From NCBI GenBank assembly GCA_023398105.1, contig JAEWST010000158.1, positions 1-25,011 on the forward strand: 25,011 bases of DNA. Direction: 5' to 3'. How positions within the stretch are numbered: position 1 is the stretch's first letter; each line of letters opens with the position of its first letter. Shown one piece after another: positions 1 to 8,802 of this stretch. A program made the translations under genes and the position numbers. The DNA comes from Bacillota bacterium (GTDB lineage Bacteria > Bacillota > Clostridia > Acetivibrionales > DSM-1351). Under the pieces are notes generated by a model. It did not search any database. It was not told the DNA's origin and saw nothing but the letters and a program-made list of their open reading frames with translations.

Positions 1-108
1 TTGGTGTGATTGGGTTTGGTCACTTATATTATACCATATTTAGAGGTATTCTTGAACCTTTTTATTGCCCAAAACTACTGATTTTTCAAGGGACACAGCA
101 CATTTTCC

Positions 109-123
109 ATGTGCGAAAGTTGA
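109..123 (-). repeat. Terminal-repeat-like motif of the dispersed repeat family
   Basis: Read on the minus strand, these 15 bases (TCAACTTTCGCACAT) are identical to 24876-24890, the left end of the repeat copy at the right edge of the window. They also resemble the terminal inverted repeat of the 66-bp element at 13924-13989. They may be one end of another copy lying in 1-123, but the rest of 1-108 does not align convincingly with the other copies. Confidence 0.45.
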
Positions 124-166
124 ATAAGTTATGAAAAAATGATTTATAAGTATTGTACATTGAAAA

Positions 167-490
167 GTGAAGAATATACCTAATAATTGTAATTTAAAGC
201 GGTTGTTTTTGCATTTATTCCACGGTTCTCTTGCTAACGAGCCTTTTACGGCATGTGTGATAGAAAAGTATATTTTTAATGAATTAGATAGTGGTTTTCC
301 AGAACCTGTTGTACCTGAGCAAAATATTGACCTATGGATTAATGCTATCCTTGAGTTGTTAGAGGATAATAATAAGTATATGAAATTATGTCAACTTTCT
401 CAAAGTAGGGCCAATGCTTTTATTTCGAAAATAGGAATAAATAATTTTGTGGATTTTTTAAGAAAATCATATATGACACTAAAGCTATAA
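167..490 (+). pseudogene. Glycosyltransferase (GT4-like) C-terminal remnant
   Basis: The 107-residue frame opens with GTG, has no good ribosome binding site and has an in-frame TGA just upstream at 161-163. The segment NEPFTACVIEKYIF followed by SGFPEPV and IDLWINAILELLEDNNKY resembles the C-terminal nucleotide-sugar-binding half of family 4 glycosyltransferases: the EPFG..viEA and GGIPE motifs, then the closing helix with LLeD. The residues normally lying between EA and GGIPE appear to be missing. Full-length members are about 350-400 residues, so this is most likely a truncated, internally deleted relic. The assignment rests on motif resemblance only. Confidence 0.5.
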
Positions 491-603
491 TAGACAATGA
501 AAGGGTATTGGATAAGCATATAAAATATTCTGAGGTTATTAAGAAAATAGAAAAAATCCCTCCAGAAAAAATGGACGAATTGCTAACGCTTATAAAGCAA
601 TAA
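445..603 (+). pseudogene. Short open frame after the glycosyltransferase relic, unknown
   Basis: In the frame shifted relative to the preceding relic, an open stretch reads to a TAA at 601-603 and ends in a charged helix-like segment (KIEKIPPEKMDELLTLIKQ). It has no ATG and no Shine-Dalgarno. It could be a further scrap of the decayed gene, or the tail of a small antitoxin-like protein, but I cannot name a family. It is listed because it fills otherwise empty sequence. Confidence 0.2.
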
Positions 604-702
604 AAACGAAAGAGGAAGTCTCATAATAAGTTTTAGTTTTGTTTTTTGTGAAATCAAGGCTTAGTATGGTAAAATAGAATACGGTTATAAATAATAAAAT
701 AA

Positions 703-823
703 TTTTGCACATAAAAAATCAATTAGTCGGTAGAATTATCAATGGTTTGTGCCAAAATAATTGCTAGAATCAGGAATGCTTCACCGAAGTGTTTTTGCTG
801 CCTTTCCACATTTACCATCCATG
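703..823 (+). repeat. Dispersed repeat copy B (possible non-autonomous element)
   Basis: This segment aligns over most of its length with 24881-25011. Shared blocks include GCACATAA, CGGTAGAATTATCAATGG, CCAAAATAATTGCTAGAAT and CGAAGTGTTTTTGCTG. The 29-base core at 736-764 recurs at 24914-24943 and, reversed, at 17413-17442. A degenerate inverted partner lies downstream: AGTGTTTTTGCTG near 788-800 can pair with CAGCAAAAAAACTT near 862-875, so the element may extend to about 880. No coding sequence is visible. The rest of 604-983 is AT-rich upstream sequence of topB. Confidence 0.7.
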
Positions 824-983
824 GTTTATAGTGTGCTAAAACCAAAATTGTGTCGGTTTCCCAGCAAAAAAACTTTGAGCTTGCTTATTCTATCGATAAA
901 TGCAAATTAGTATAACTCATTATGCAACGAGTAGTATTTAAGGCAATAATAGAATTGAAATATTTAGAGGAGAATAAATTTAA

Positions 984-3152
984 ATGGGAAAAATTTTAGT
1001 TTTAGCAGAAAAACCATCTGTAGCCAGAGATTTAGCTAAGGTACTTAATTGCAATCAGAATTCTAACGGCTGCATAATGGGTTCGAAATATATTGTAACA
1101 TGGGCTTTAGGACATTTAGTAACTCTTGCTGACCCAGAGGCTTATGGAAATAAGTATAAGTCGTGGAATCTTGAAGATTTGCCAATGCTCCCCAACAAGA
1201 TGGAGCTTGTTGTTATAAAGCAGACCTCGAAGCAGTTTGGTGTTGTTAAAGGACTTTTAAACAGAGCTGATGTTGACCAGCTTGTAATAGCTACAGATGC
1301 AGGGCGAGAAGGAGAACTTGTTGCAAGATGGATTATTATGAAATCGGGCTTTAAAAAGCCTATTAAACGACTTTGGATTTCATCACAGACAGATAAGGCT
1401 ATTAAAGAAGGGTTTGCCAACCTAAAGCCTGCAAAGGATTATGACAATCTGTTTTATTCAGCACAAAGCAGGTCTGAGGCTGACTGGCTAGTAGGCTTGA
1501 ATGTAACTAGAGCACTTACCTGTAAACACAATGCACAGCTGTCAGCTGGAAGAGTTCAGACTCCAACTCTTGCAATGATTGTGGCAAGGGAAGAGGAAAT
1601 AAGAAAATTTGTTCCGAAGGATTTTTGGAGTATACAGGCTCAATTTAATGGTTTTACAGTGCAATGGCAGGACAAGGCAACAAATCAGACTAGAACCTTC
1701 AGCAAGGAGCAGGCTGACAGTGTAATTCAAAAGATAACTGGACAAATGGGTGAGATAGTTGAGGTTAAAAAAGAATTAAAGAAAGAGCTTCCTCCGCTAG
1801 CCTACGATTTGACTGAGCTACAAAGGGATGCAAACAGAAGATACTCTTATTCTGCAAAGCAAACTTTAAACATTATGCAAAAGCTGTACGAGACTCATAA
1901 GCTTGTAACATACCCTAGAACAGACTCTCGTCACATTACTACCGATATAGTTCCAACACTGACTGAAAGACTAAAAAGTATAGCGATAGGGCCTTACGCT
2001 AAGCCTGTCCAGAACATATTAAGAAACAGATTAAACGTAACAAACCGTTTTGTAGATAACAGCAAGGTATCAGATCATCATGCAATTATTCCTACAGAAC
2101 AGTTTGTAAACTTATCCGCTTTAAACTCGGAAGAGAGAAATATATATGACTTAATAGTTAAAAGATTTATTGCAGTATTAAGTGCAGCCTTCGAATATGA
2201 GCAGACCACAGTTAAAATAAATGTAAATGGAGAGAGCTTTAACGCAAAAGGCAAAATTGTTAAGTCCTGGGGCTGGAAAACTGTTTATGAAGGCTTTGGA
2301 AAGCTGGAGGAAGACAATGAGGAAGAGGACAATAATCAGTCCTTGCCTGAGGTACAAAGGGGACAGAAAGCCAAGATTAATTCTCCAAAAGTAGTTAATG
2401 GAAAGACTAAGCCGCCTGCAAGGTACACTGAGGCAACATTATTATCTGCTATGGAGCATCCCGGCAAGTTTGTAGACAATAAGGCTTTAAAGGAAACTCT
2501 TGAGAGTACAAGCGGACTTGGAACTCCTGCAACAAGAGCCGATATCATAGAAAAGCTGTTTAATACCTTCTACGTTGAAAGAAGAGGTAAGGATATTTAT
2601 CCAACTTCAAAAGGAATTCAGCTTATAGGTCTGGTTCCAACCGATTTAAAGTCCCCTGAGCTTACCGCTAGATGGGAGCAACAGCTATCTATGATTAGTA
2701 AAGGCAAGGTTAATCCAAATACATTTGTAGGTGAAATGAAGAGCTATGCAACAAAGCTGGTTGGAGCAGTTATTGCAAACTCGGAGCAATTCAAGCATGA
2801 TAATGTAACTAGAGAGAAGTGCCCTGAGTGTGGGAAATACATGCTAGATGTAAACGGCAAAAAAGGTAAAATGCTTGTTTGCCCAGATAGAGAGTGTGGT
2901 CATAGAAAAACTGTTACTGTTGTATCCAATGCAAGATGCCCAGAGTGCCACAAGAAGATGGAAATAAGAGGAGAGGGCGAGAAAAAGTCCTTCTATTGTG
3001 TATGCGGTTACAGAGAAAAGCTGGATGCCTTTAAACAGCGTAAGGGCGATCAGGTAAACAAAAAGGAAGTTACACAATTTCTAAGAAAGCAAGATGCTGG
3101 AGAGCCAATTAATTCGGCACTTGCAGATGCGTTGGCAAAGTGGGGAAAGTAA
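984..3152 (+). CDS. topB: DNA topoisomerase III (type IA)
   Basis: This type IA topoisomerase of 722 residues passes one DNA strand through a transient single-strand break and would decatenate or relax DNA in the cytoplasm. The N-terminal Toprim domain shows VLAEKPSVARDL with Glu9 and the acidic motif ATDAGREGEL at about 103-112. SAGRVQTPTLAM marks the central domain, and the catalytic tyrosine is Tyr310 in TYPRTDSRH. The C-terminus, from about residue 613, carries cysteine clusters (CPECGKYM, CPDRECGH, CPECHKKM, CVCGY) that form zinc-ribbon modules, as in many clostridial enzymes. The length is normal for the family. The ATG at 984 has an AGAGGAG ribosome site at about 966-972. The gene stands alone and ends at a clear terminator. 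Confidence 0.95.
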   Translation: MGKILVLAEKPSVARDLAKVLNCNQNSNGCIMGSKYIVTWALGHLVTLADPEAYGNKYKSWNLEDLPMLPNKMELVVIKQTSKQFGVVKGLLNRADVDQLVIATDAGREGELVARWIIMKSGFKKPIKRLWISSQTDKAIKEGFANLKPAKDYDNLFYSAQSRSEADWLVGLNVTRALTCKHNAQLSAGRVQTPTLAMIVAREEEIRKFVPKDFWSIQAQFNGFTVQWQDKATNQTRTFSKEQADSVIQKITGQMGEIVEVKKELKKELPPLAYDLTELQRDANRRYSYSAKQTLNIMQKLYETHKLVTYPRTDSRHITTDIVPTLTERLKSIAIGPYAKPVQNILRNRLNVTNRFVDNSKVSDHHAIIPTEQFVNLSALNSEERNIYDLIVKRFIAVLSAAFEYEQTTVKINVNGESFNAKGKIVKSWGWKTVYEGFGKLEEDNEEEDNNQSLPEVQRGQKAKINSPKVVNGKTKPPARYTEATLLSAMEHPGKFVDNKALKETLESTSGLGTPATRADIIEKLFNTFYVERRGKDIYPTSKGIQLIGLVPTDLKSPELTARWEQQLSMISKGKVNPNTFVGEMKSYATKLVGAVIANSEQFKHDNVTREKCPECGKYMLDVNGKKGKMLVCPDRECGHRKTVTVVSNARCPECHKKMEIRGEGEKKSFYCVCGYREKLDAFKQRKGDQVNKKEVTQFLRKQDAGEPINSALADALAKWGK

Positions 3153-3210
3153 CTGTTGTAGTAGTATTAGAATAAAATTTCATAGGTATAATTTAATGAT
3201 ATATAAAAGG

Positions 3211-3242
3211 CTTCTCAATAGTTAGTATTTGAGAAGTTTTTT
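3211..3242 (+). terminator. Rho-independent terminator of topB
   Basis: CTTCTCAA at 3211-3218 pairs with TTGAGAAG at 3229-3236 and is followed at once by six T residues. It lies about 60 bases after the topB stop codon. Confidence 0.85.
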
Positions 3243-3386
3243 ATTATACAATATTTTACTGGCGATTTCTATACTGTGTCACTTGCTTTTCAATATAACT
3301 ATGGATAAAATAAAAATAGTTGGAAATAATTTCAATTGAATTAAATAAATATTATTATCTCAACATTCCTAGTTGAAATTGTAAGT

Positions 3387-3399
3387 GTTAAGACTTAAC
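3387..3399. promoter_or_regulatory. Palindrome upstream of the GH63-type gene
   Basis: GTTAAG-A-CTTAAC is a perfect 13-base palindrome 45 bases before the start codon of the glycosidase gene. Its position suits a repressor or activator operator, but no regulator gene is nearby. No convincing -35/-10 pair could be fixed around it. The remaining bases of 3243-3443 are AT-rich and show nothing else. Confidence 0.3.
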
Positions 3400-3443
3400 A
3401 ATGGAAAGTTGAGTATTATTTTATTGAAAGAAAGGAAGACACT

Positions 3444-6236
3444 ATGAATACTAAAAGTTCTGATAGTTTTTATTCTTCAAGAAGAGAAAAAATATTAAAT
3501 TCAAAGGAAAGAATTCGAATTAATCAATACACCACATATCTAAATGATATAGATAATATTGAAGGCAAGAATTGGAGAAAATGGGGTTGCTATCTTAGTG
3601 AACGCCAATGGGGAACAGTTAGAGAAAATTATGATGTTGTAGATAACTCTTGGGGTGACAATGGCAATAAGGCTACATTTTCAAAGGAGCAGGCATTAAG
3701 TCGTGCCTATAGATGGGGGGAGGACGGGATTGCAGGAATTTCTGATGATCATCAATTTCTTTGCTTTTCATTAGCTCTTTGGAATGGAGCCGATAAATGC
3801 ATTAAAGAACGCCTTTATGGGCTTACCAATGGAGAAGGTATTCACGGAGAGGACGTAAAAGAATATTACTTTTATGCTGATAACACTCCTACACATTCAT
3901 ATATGAAGTATATTTACAAATATCCATATTACTATGATTATAAGGATATTGATGATAAAAGAAACAGTATTCCGCCCTATGAATTTGAACTTATTCATAC
4001 AGGAGCCTTTGAAAACAATAGATATTTTGATGTTAAAATTGAGTATGCAAAAAATGATGTAGAGGACATTTTAATAAAAATCACTGCTAAAAACTGCGGT
4101 AATGAAAGAAAAACCCTCCATCTGCTTCCTACTGCGTTCTTTCGTAATACATGGTCATTTAATGAAGATCCATATGAGAAAGTAATGACAAAATCAAAAA
4201 ATATGAATGATACAATTGAAATTATTCAAAGACAAAAACAACTTCCTACGAATGTCTCTACAATGTGGCTCTATAGTCAGGGTGATTACGAAGAAATACT
4301 ATTTACGGAAAACAATACGGATAATGAAGCGGCATTTAATAGCTCAAATGACGGGAAGCTATATTTTAAAAATGGTATTAACAACTACTTAATTGGCAAG
4401 TATATTGGAAACAAGAGCCAGCAAGAGCTTAATGGATATATCAACACGCAAGAAAAAGGTACAAAAACTTCTGTTCATTATAAATTAGCTCTTAACCCAG
4501 GACAAAGCTGTACTATAAATTTGAGATTATCAAACATGAGTTTAACCAAGCCTTTTGAAGATTTTGATTCAGCATTTACAAAACGGAAATACGAAGCAAA
4601 TGAATTCTACGATGCTATCAGTCCTTACGACAGAAATGGAAGTGAGGAGCAGCAGGATTTATACAATATTCAAAGGCAGGCTTTTGCTGGTATGCTATGG
4701 AATAAGCAACTATACAATCTGATTGTGGAACGATGGCTAGAGGGCGACGAACTGCAAGTGCCTCCATCTGACAGGCATAGGACAGATGAAAAAATGCTGA
4801 AGTGGAAGCATATGTATTCAAATGATATTATGTCGATGCCAGATAAATGGGAATATCCATGGTTTGCTACATGGGATATGGCTTTCCATACTGTAACCCT
4901 AGCAATAATTGATCCTGATTTTGCAAAGCATCAACTGCTACTTTTATGCATGGAGTGGTTTATGCACCCCAATGGACAGATTCCAGCCTATGAGTGGGAT
5001 TTTTGCAATGTTAACCCTCCTGTACATGCTTGGGCTGCATGGAAGGTATATCAGCAAGAAAAAACAATTTACGGAATTGAGGATAAGGATTTTCTAGAAA
5101 GAATTTTGGATAAATTAAATATGAACTTTACTTGGTGGATAAATAATGTAGATCCATCAAAAGGCAATGACAATGTGTTTGGCGGTGGCTTCCTAGGGCT
5201 TGACAATATAAGGATAGTCAGCAAAGACCCTAAGGGCAAGGACATTGTAGAAGCAGATGGAACCTCCTGGATGGCAAAGTTCTGCCTTGATATGATTAAT
5301 ATTGCAGGAGAGTTGGGCAAACATGATATTCAAAGAAAATATTTACAGCACTATATATATATATGCGATGCTATGAACAAAATTGGAAATCATGGTTTTT
5401 GGAATGAAAAGGAAGAGTTTTTTTGTGATTATGCTAATGAATTTGGTTCAATAGGAGTATGCTCGGCAGTTGGCTTAGTACCTTTATTTGCTATTGACCA
5501 TATTTCACAAAAAATGGACAGCAATCATAGGTATGCCAGCTCATTTGTAAGCATTGAGGACACTTTGAATTGGTATAAAAGGAAAAAGCCTTATTTAATT
5601 GATAACAATGAAAATATCAATATAAATAGTATTAATAAAGAGGAAAATGACGGTATTTCTACATTTGAGTGCTATTTGGCAGTTGTTGATGAAGTGAAGC
5701 TGCCAAAGATTCTAAAGAAGCTATTGGATAAAGAAAAGTTTCTCAGCGATTTTGGTATCCGTTCTCTATCAAAGGATTGCAGCTATAATTGGTATGGTAA
5801 AAACATATTCTACGAACCAGCTGAATCCAACACCGAAAAAATCATGGGTGGAAATTCAAATTGGAGAGGACCTATATGGTTTCCTATGAATTATTTGCTA
5901 ATTGAAGCTTTGCAAATATATGGAGACTATCTTGGGGGAACAATTGAATACAAGGACTCCCAAAGTGGTAATAAAATTACCTATAATCTTTACGAAATAG
6001 CTGATGATTTAGCTAACAGGCTTATAGCAATATTCAAAAAAGATCCAGAGGGGCGAAGAACTGTTTACGGGAAGCAGGAGCTTTTTGAAAGAGAGGATTG
6101 GAAGGAATTAATTTTATTTTTTGAATATTTCCATGGAGATAATGGAGCAGGTTTGGGTGCTAGTCATCAAACAGGCTGGACAGGATTGGTAGCAAATCTG
6201 ATACAACAAGTTGGTATAAAGAAACTAAATAAATGA
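3444..6236 (+). CDS. GH63-type (MGH1-like) glucosidase, cytoplasmic
   Basis: The 930-residue protein lacks a signal peptide and membrane segments, so it should act in the cytoplasm. The N-terminal part carries a highly conserved block of the uncharacterised GH63 relatives (the yeast YMR196W group): LSERQWGTVREN, then SRAYRWGEDGIAGISDD around residues 87-105, ERLYGLTNGEGIHGEDVKEY, PTHSYMKYIYKYP and LLPTAFFRNTW. The C-terminal half is Trp-rich with PWFATWDMAFH, FGGGFLGLDN, GPIWFPMNYLLIE and a closing GASHQTGWTGLVA, consistent with an (alpha/alpha)6 barrel of GH63 type. Family knowledge indicates hydrolysis of alpha-glucosyl linkages, but the natural substrate of this subgroup is uncertain. The ATG has AAAGGAAG just upstream. 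The length is typical and no damage is seen. Confidence 0.8.
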   Translation: MNTKSSDSFYSSRREKILNSKERIRINQYTTYLNDIDNIEGKNWRKWGCYLSERQWGTVRENYDVVDNSWGDNGNKATFSKEQALSRAYRWGEDGIAGISDDHQFLCFSLALWNGADKCIKERLYGLTNGEGIHGEDVKEYYFYADNTPTHSYMKYIYKYPYYYDYKDIDDKRNSIPPYEFELIHTGAFENNRYFDVKIEYAKNDVEDILIKITAKNCGNERKTLHLLPTAFFRNTWSFNEDPYEKVMTKSKNMNDTIEIIQRQKQLPTNVSTMWLYSQGDYEEILFTENNTDNEAAFNSSNDGKLYFKNGINNYLIGKYIGNKSQQELNGYINTQEKGTKTSVHYKLALNPGQSCTINLRLSNMSLTKPFEDFDSAFTKRKYEANEFYDAISPYDRNGSEEQQDLYNIQRQAFAGMLWNKQLYNLIVERWLEGDELQVPPSDRHRTDEKMLKWKHMYSNDIMSMPDKWEYPWFATWDMAFHTVTLAIIDPDFAKHQLLLLCMEWFMHPNGQIPAYEWDFCNVNPPVHAWAAWKVYQQEKTIYGIEDKDFLERILDKLNMNFTWWINNVDPSKGNDNVFGGGFLGLDNIRIVSKDPKGKDIVEADGTSWMAKFCLDMINIAGELGKHDIQRKYLQHYIYICDAMNKIGNHGFWNEKEEFFCDYANEFGSIGVCSAVGLVPLFAIDHISQKMDSNHRYASSFVSIEDTLNWYKRKKPYLIDNNENININSINKEENDGISTFECYLAVVDEVKLPKILKKLLDKEKFLSDFGIRSLSKDCSYNWYGKNIFYEPAESNTEKIMGGNSNWRGPIWFPMNYLLIEALQIYGDYLGGTIEYKDSQSGNKITYNLYEIADDLANRLIAIFKKDPEGRRTVYGKQELFEREDWKELILFFEYFHGDNGAGLGASHQTGWTGLVANLIQQVGIKKLNK

Positions 6237-6274
6237 ATATTCGTTAAAGTTATACAATAAATGCAAATTATTTC

Positions 6275-6304
6275 TTAAAATAATTGTGCTATTGTTACTA
6301 TAAT
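6275..6304 (+). promoter_or_regulatory. Putative promoter of the endoglucanase gene
   Basis: A perfect TATAAT lies at 6299-6304, with TTAAAA at 6275-6280 as a weak -35 at 18-base spacing. It is 45 bases before the start codon. No clear terminator follows the preceding gene, so read-through from it is also possible. Confidence 0.35.
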
Positions 6305-6348
6305 GTTAGAATAAGGTTGAAATAATATTTTTTTTGGGAGGTAATAAA

Positions 6349-8802
6349 ATGAAGAAAAGTATTTCAACACGTATTCTTTCTTTAATAGTGGCATTTACAC
6401 TATTAGCAACTATTTTTTCTGCTCAGGTTGGTGCAGTAGCACAAATGGAAGCAGAATATCCTCATTTAGTCTTTGATACTACCACTAAGCATGCGCAGGC
6501 TGGTGGAGCATTACAGATTCTAACAAAAGGGGATGTAAAAACTCTTTGTGATCAGAATGGAGAGCCTATTCAATTAAGAGGTATGAGTACACATGGATTA
6601 CAATGGTTTCCTGAGATTCTCAATGACAATGCTTTTGCATCACTGGCTAATGATTGGGATTCAAACGTAATTCGTCTTGCTATGTATGTAGCTGAGAATG
6701 GATATGCCAGTAACCCAGAAGTTATCAAGCAAAGAGTCTATGATGGAATTAATCTTGCAATAGCAAATGACATGTATGTTATTGTTGACTGGCATGTGCT
6801 TACTCCAGGAGATCCTAATGCTGAAATATATTCAGGAGCTATGGACTTCTTTAAAGAAATTTCAGATGCATACCCAAATGATCCACATATTATTTATGAG
6901 TTGGCAAATGAGCCTAACTCAGGTAGCCCGGGAGTAACTAATGATGCAAATGGATGGGCTGCTGTTAAGTCCTATGCAGAGCCTATTATACAAATGCTTC
7001 GTGAAAAGGGTAATAAAAACATTATAATTGTTGGAAGCCCATGTTGGAGCCAGAGGCCTGATTTGGCAGCAGATAATCCAATTATAGATACTGAAAACAA
7101 TATTATGTATGCAGCACATTTTTACACTGGAACTCATAAAGTATCTGATAATAGCACAGATAGAGGCAATGTAATGAGTAATGTGAAATATGCACTGGAA
7201 AATGGTGTGGCAGTAATTGTTACAGAATGGGGAACAAGCCAGGCAAGTGGTGATGGTGGACCATATCTTAATGAAGCAGATGAGTGGCTAGAATTCTTAA
7301 ATGCAAATAACATCAGTTGGTGTAACTGGTCTTTGACTAATAAAAATGAGATTTCAGGTGCATTTATTCCTTATCAAACAGGTAAAACAGTTGCTACAGA
7401 CTTAAATCCAGGAGAGGATGAGGTTTGGGAAGCAAAGGAACTGAGTGTTTCGGGGGAATATGCACGTAGCAGAATAAAGGGAATACCTTATGAGCCTATT
7501 GACAGGACTCCGAAAGAGGAATTCACTACAACTATATGGGACTTCAACGATGGAACAACACAAGGCTTTGGAATAAATGGTGACAGCCCTGTTAAAGCTC
7601 CTGCTATAAACATTAGTAATGAGAACAATGCTTTAAAAATTGAAGGACTCAATAGTAGCAATGATATATCAGATGGTAACTATTGGGCAAATGTCAGACT
7701 TTCAGCAGATAACTCATCTCAGAGACCTGAGATTTATGGAACAAAAGTTCTTAGCATGGATGTAATAGTGACAACACCTGCAGCAGTTTCAATTGCAGCT
7801 ATTCCTCAAAGCAGCACAAATGGTTGGGCTAATCCAATACGTGCAATTAAGGTAATGCCTTCTGATTTTGTATTGCAGCAGGATGGTACATATAAGGCAG
7901 TCTTATCAATATCAACAGCTGATTCACCGAACTTGGAGGCTATAGCAAAAGATGCTACAAATAGCATTATGACTAATATTATTTTATTTGTTGGTGCATC
8001 AGGTACTAATACAGTGTATTTAGACAATATATCTATAGCTGGAGATAGAGCTATTATCGAAGAGCCTATAGTACATGCTGATTTGGGATTTGCTACGCTT
8101 CCATCCGATTTTGAAAATAATACTCGTCAAGGTTGGAACTGGGACGGCAGTTCAGGAGTCAAAAATGCACTAACAATTGAGCAGGCTAATCAATCTAATG
8201 CAATATCTTGGGAAGTTGCTTATCCAGAAGAGAAGCCAGCAGACGGATGGGCATCTGCTCCTCGTATAATGCTTGGCGGTATAAATAAAACTCGTGGAAC
8301 TAATCAATATCTGACTTTAGATTTTTATTTGGCACCTCAAAATGCAACAAAGGGAACCCTTTCAATAAACCTTGCATTTGCACCGCCAAGTCTTGGATTT
8401 TGGGCACAAGCAAAGGAAAACTTTAACATTGATTTGACAAAGCTAGAGGCAGCTGAGAAAACTGCAGATGGACTTTACCACTACAAAGTTTTCTTTGATT
8501 TGAATAATATAAATGATGAAAAGGTTATTGAAGCAGATACTATGCTACGTGATATAACTCTTGTTGTTGCTGATGTAGAAAGTGACTTTGTTGGTAGAAT
8601 GTATATGGATAATGTACAATTTGTTCCAAGTATTGTTCCAGAAATAGAGTATACTGTAACCTGCAAAAAGGTTAAAGGCGGGTGTATTACAGCTACTCCT
8701 GCTTCTGCAAAGGAGGGAACACAAATTGAGCTTAAGGTTACACCTTGTAAAGGTATGCAGCTTAAAGCAGGTTCACTTAAGTATACAGATGGAAAAAAGT
8801 AA
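6349..8802 (+). CDS. Secreted endo-beta-1,4-glucanase, GH5 with CBM17 and CBM28 modules
   Basis: This cellulase cleaves internal beta-1,4-glucan bonds outside the cell. The start is the ATG at 6349, after GGGAGG at 6336-6341; a TTG at 6334 overlaps that site. Residues 1 to about 30 are a signal peptide. The GH5 domain (about 55-375) has the acid/base Glu188 in LANEPN and the nucleophile Glu293 in VTEWGTS, and resembles Bacillus-type GH5 subfamily 2. Two beta-sandwich modules follow, at about 395-565 (CBM17-like) and 575-758 (CBM28-like), both ending in a YLDN/YMDN strand; this order is known from alkaline Bacillus cellulases. From about 765 an InlB-type repeat begins (YTVTCKKVKGGCITATPAS) and is cut at TDGKK by a TAA. 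The rest of this repeat continues in the -1 frame. No dockerin or sortase motif is seen. Confidence 0.9.
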   Translation: MKKSISTRILSLIVAFTLLATIFSAQVGAVAQMEAEYPHLVFDTTTKHAQAGGALQILTKGDVKTLCDQNGEPIQLRGMSTHGLQWFPEILNDNAFASLANDWDSNVIRLAMYVAENGYASNPEVIKQRVYDGINLAIANDMYVIVDWHVLTPGDPNAEIYSGAMDFFKEISDAYPNDPHIIYELANEPNSGSPGVTNDANGWAAVKSYAEPIIQMLREKGNKNIIIVGSPCWSQRPDLAADNPIIDTENNIMYAAHFYTGTHKVSDNSTDRGNVMSNVKYALENGVAVIVTEWGTSQASGDGGPYLNEADEWLEFLNANNISWCNWSLTNKNEISGAFIPYQTGKTVATDLNPGEDEVWEAKELSVSGEYARSRIKGIPYEPIDRTPKEEFTTTIWDFNDGTTQGFGINGDSPVKAPAINISNENNALKIEGLNSSNDISDGNYWANVRLSADNSSQRPEIYGTKVLSMDVIVTTPAAVSIAAIPQSSTNGWANPIRAIKVMPSDFVLQQDGTYKAVLSISTADSPNLEAIAKDATNSIMTNIILFVGASGTNTVYLDNISIAGDRAIIEEPIVHADLGFATLPSDFENNTRQGWNWDGSSGVKNALTIEQANQSNAISWEVAYPEEKPADGWASAPRIMLGGINKTRGTNQYLTLDFYLAPQNATKGTLSINLAFAPPSLGFWAQAKENFNIDLTKLEAAEKTADGLYHYKVFFDLNNINDEKVIEADTMLRDITLVVADVESDFVGRMYMDNVQFVPSIVPEIEYTVTCKKVKGGCITATPASAKEGTQIELKVTPCKGMQLKAGSLKYTDGKK
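8793..8799 (+). other. Candidate -1 ribosomal frameshift heptamer A AAA AAG
   Basis: The zero-frame codons are GGA AAA AAG TAA, so A AAA AAG stands in exactly the phase of a canonical -1 slippery heptamer (the dnaX and insertion-sequence type) and is followed directly by a stop codon. After a one-base slip the next codon is GTA at 8799. Translation then continues as VTVINSNSFIMPATNVTVIAVFE, which completes the interrupted InlB-type repeat. A one-base loss from a run of seven A, natural or from sequencing, would look the same. I see no strong stimulatory stem-loop downstream. Confidence 0.6.
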
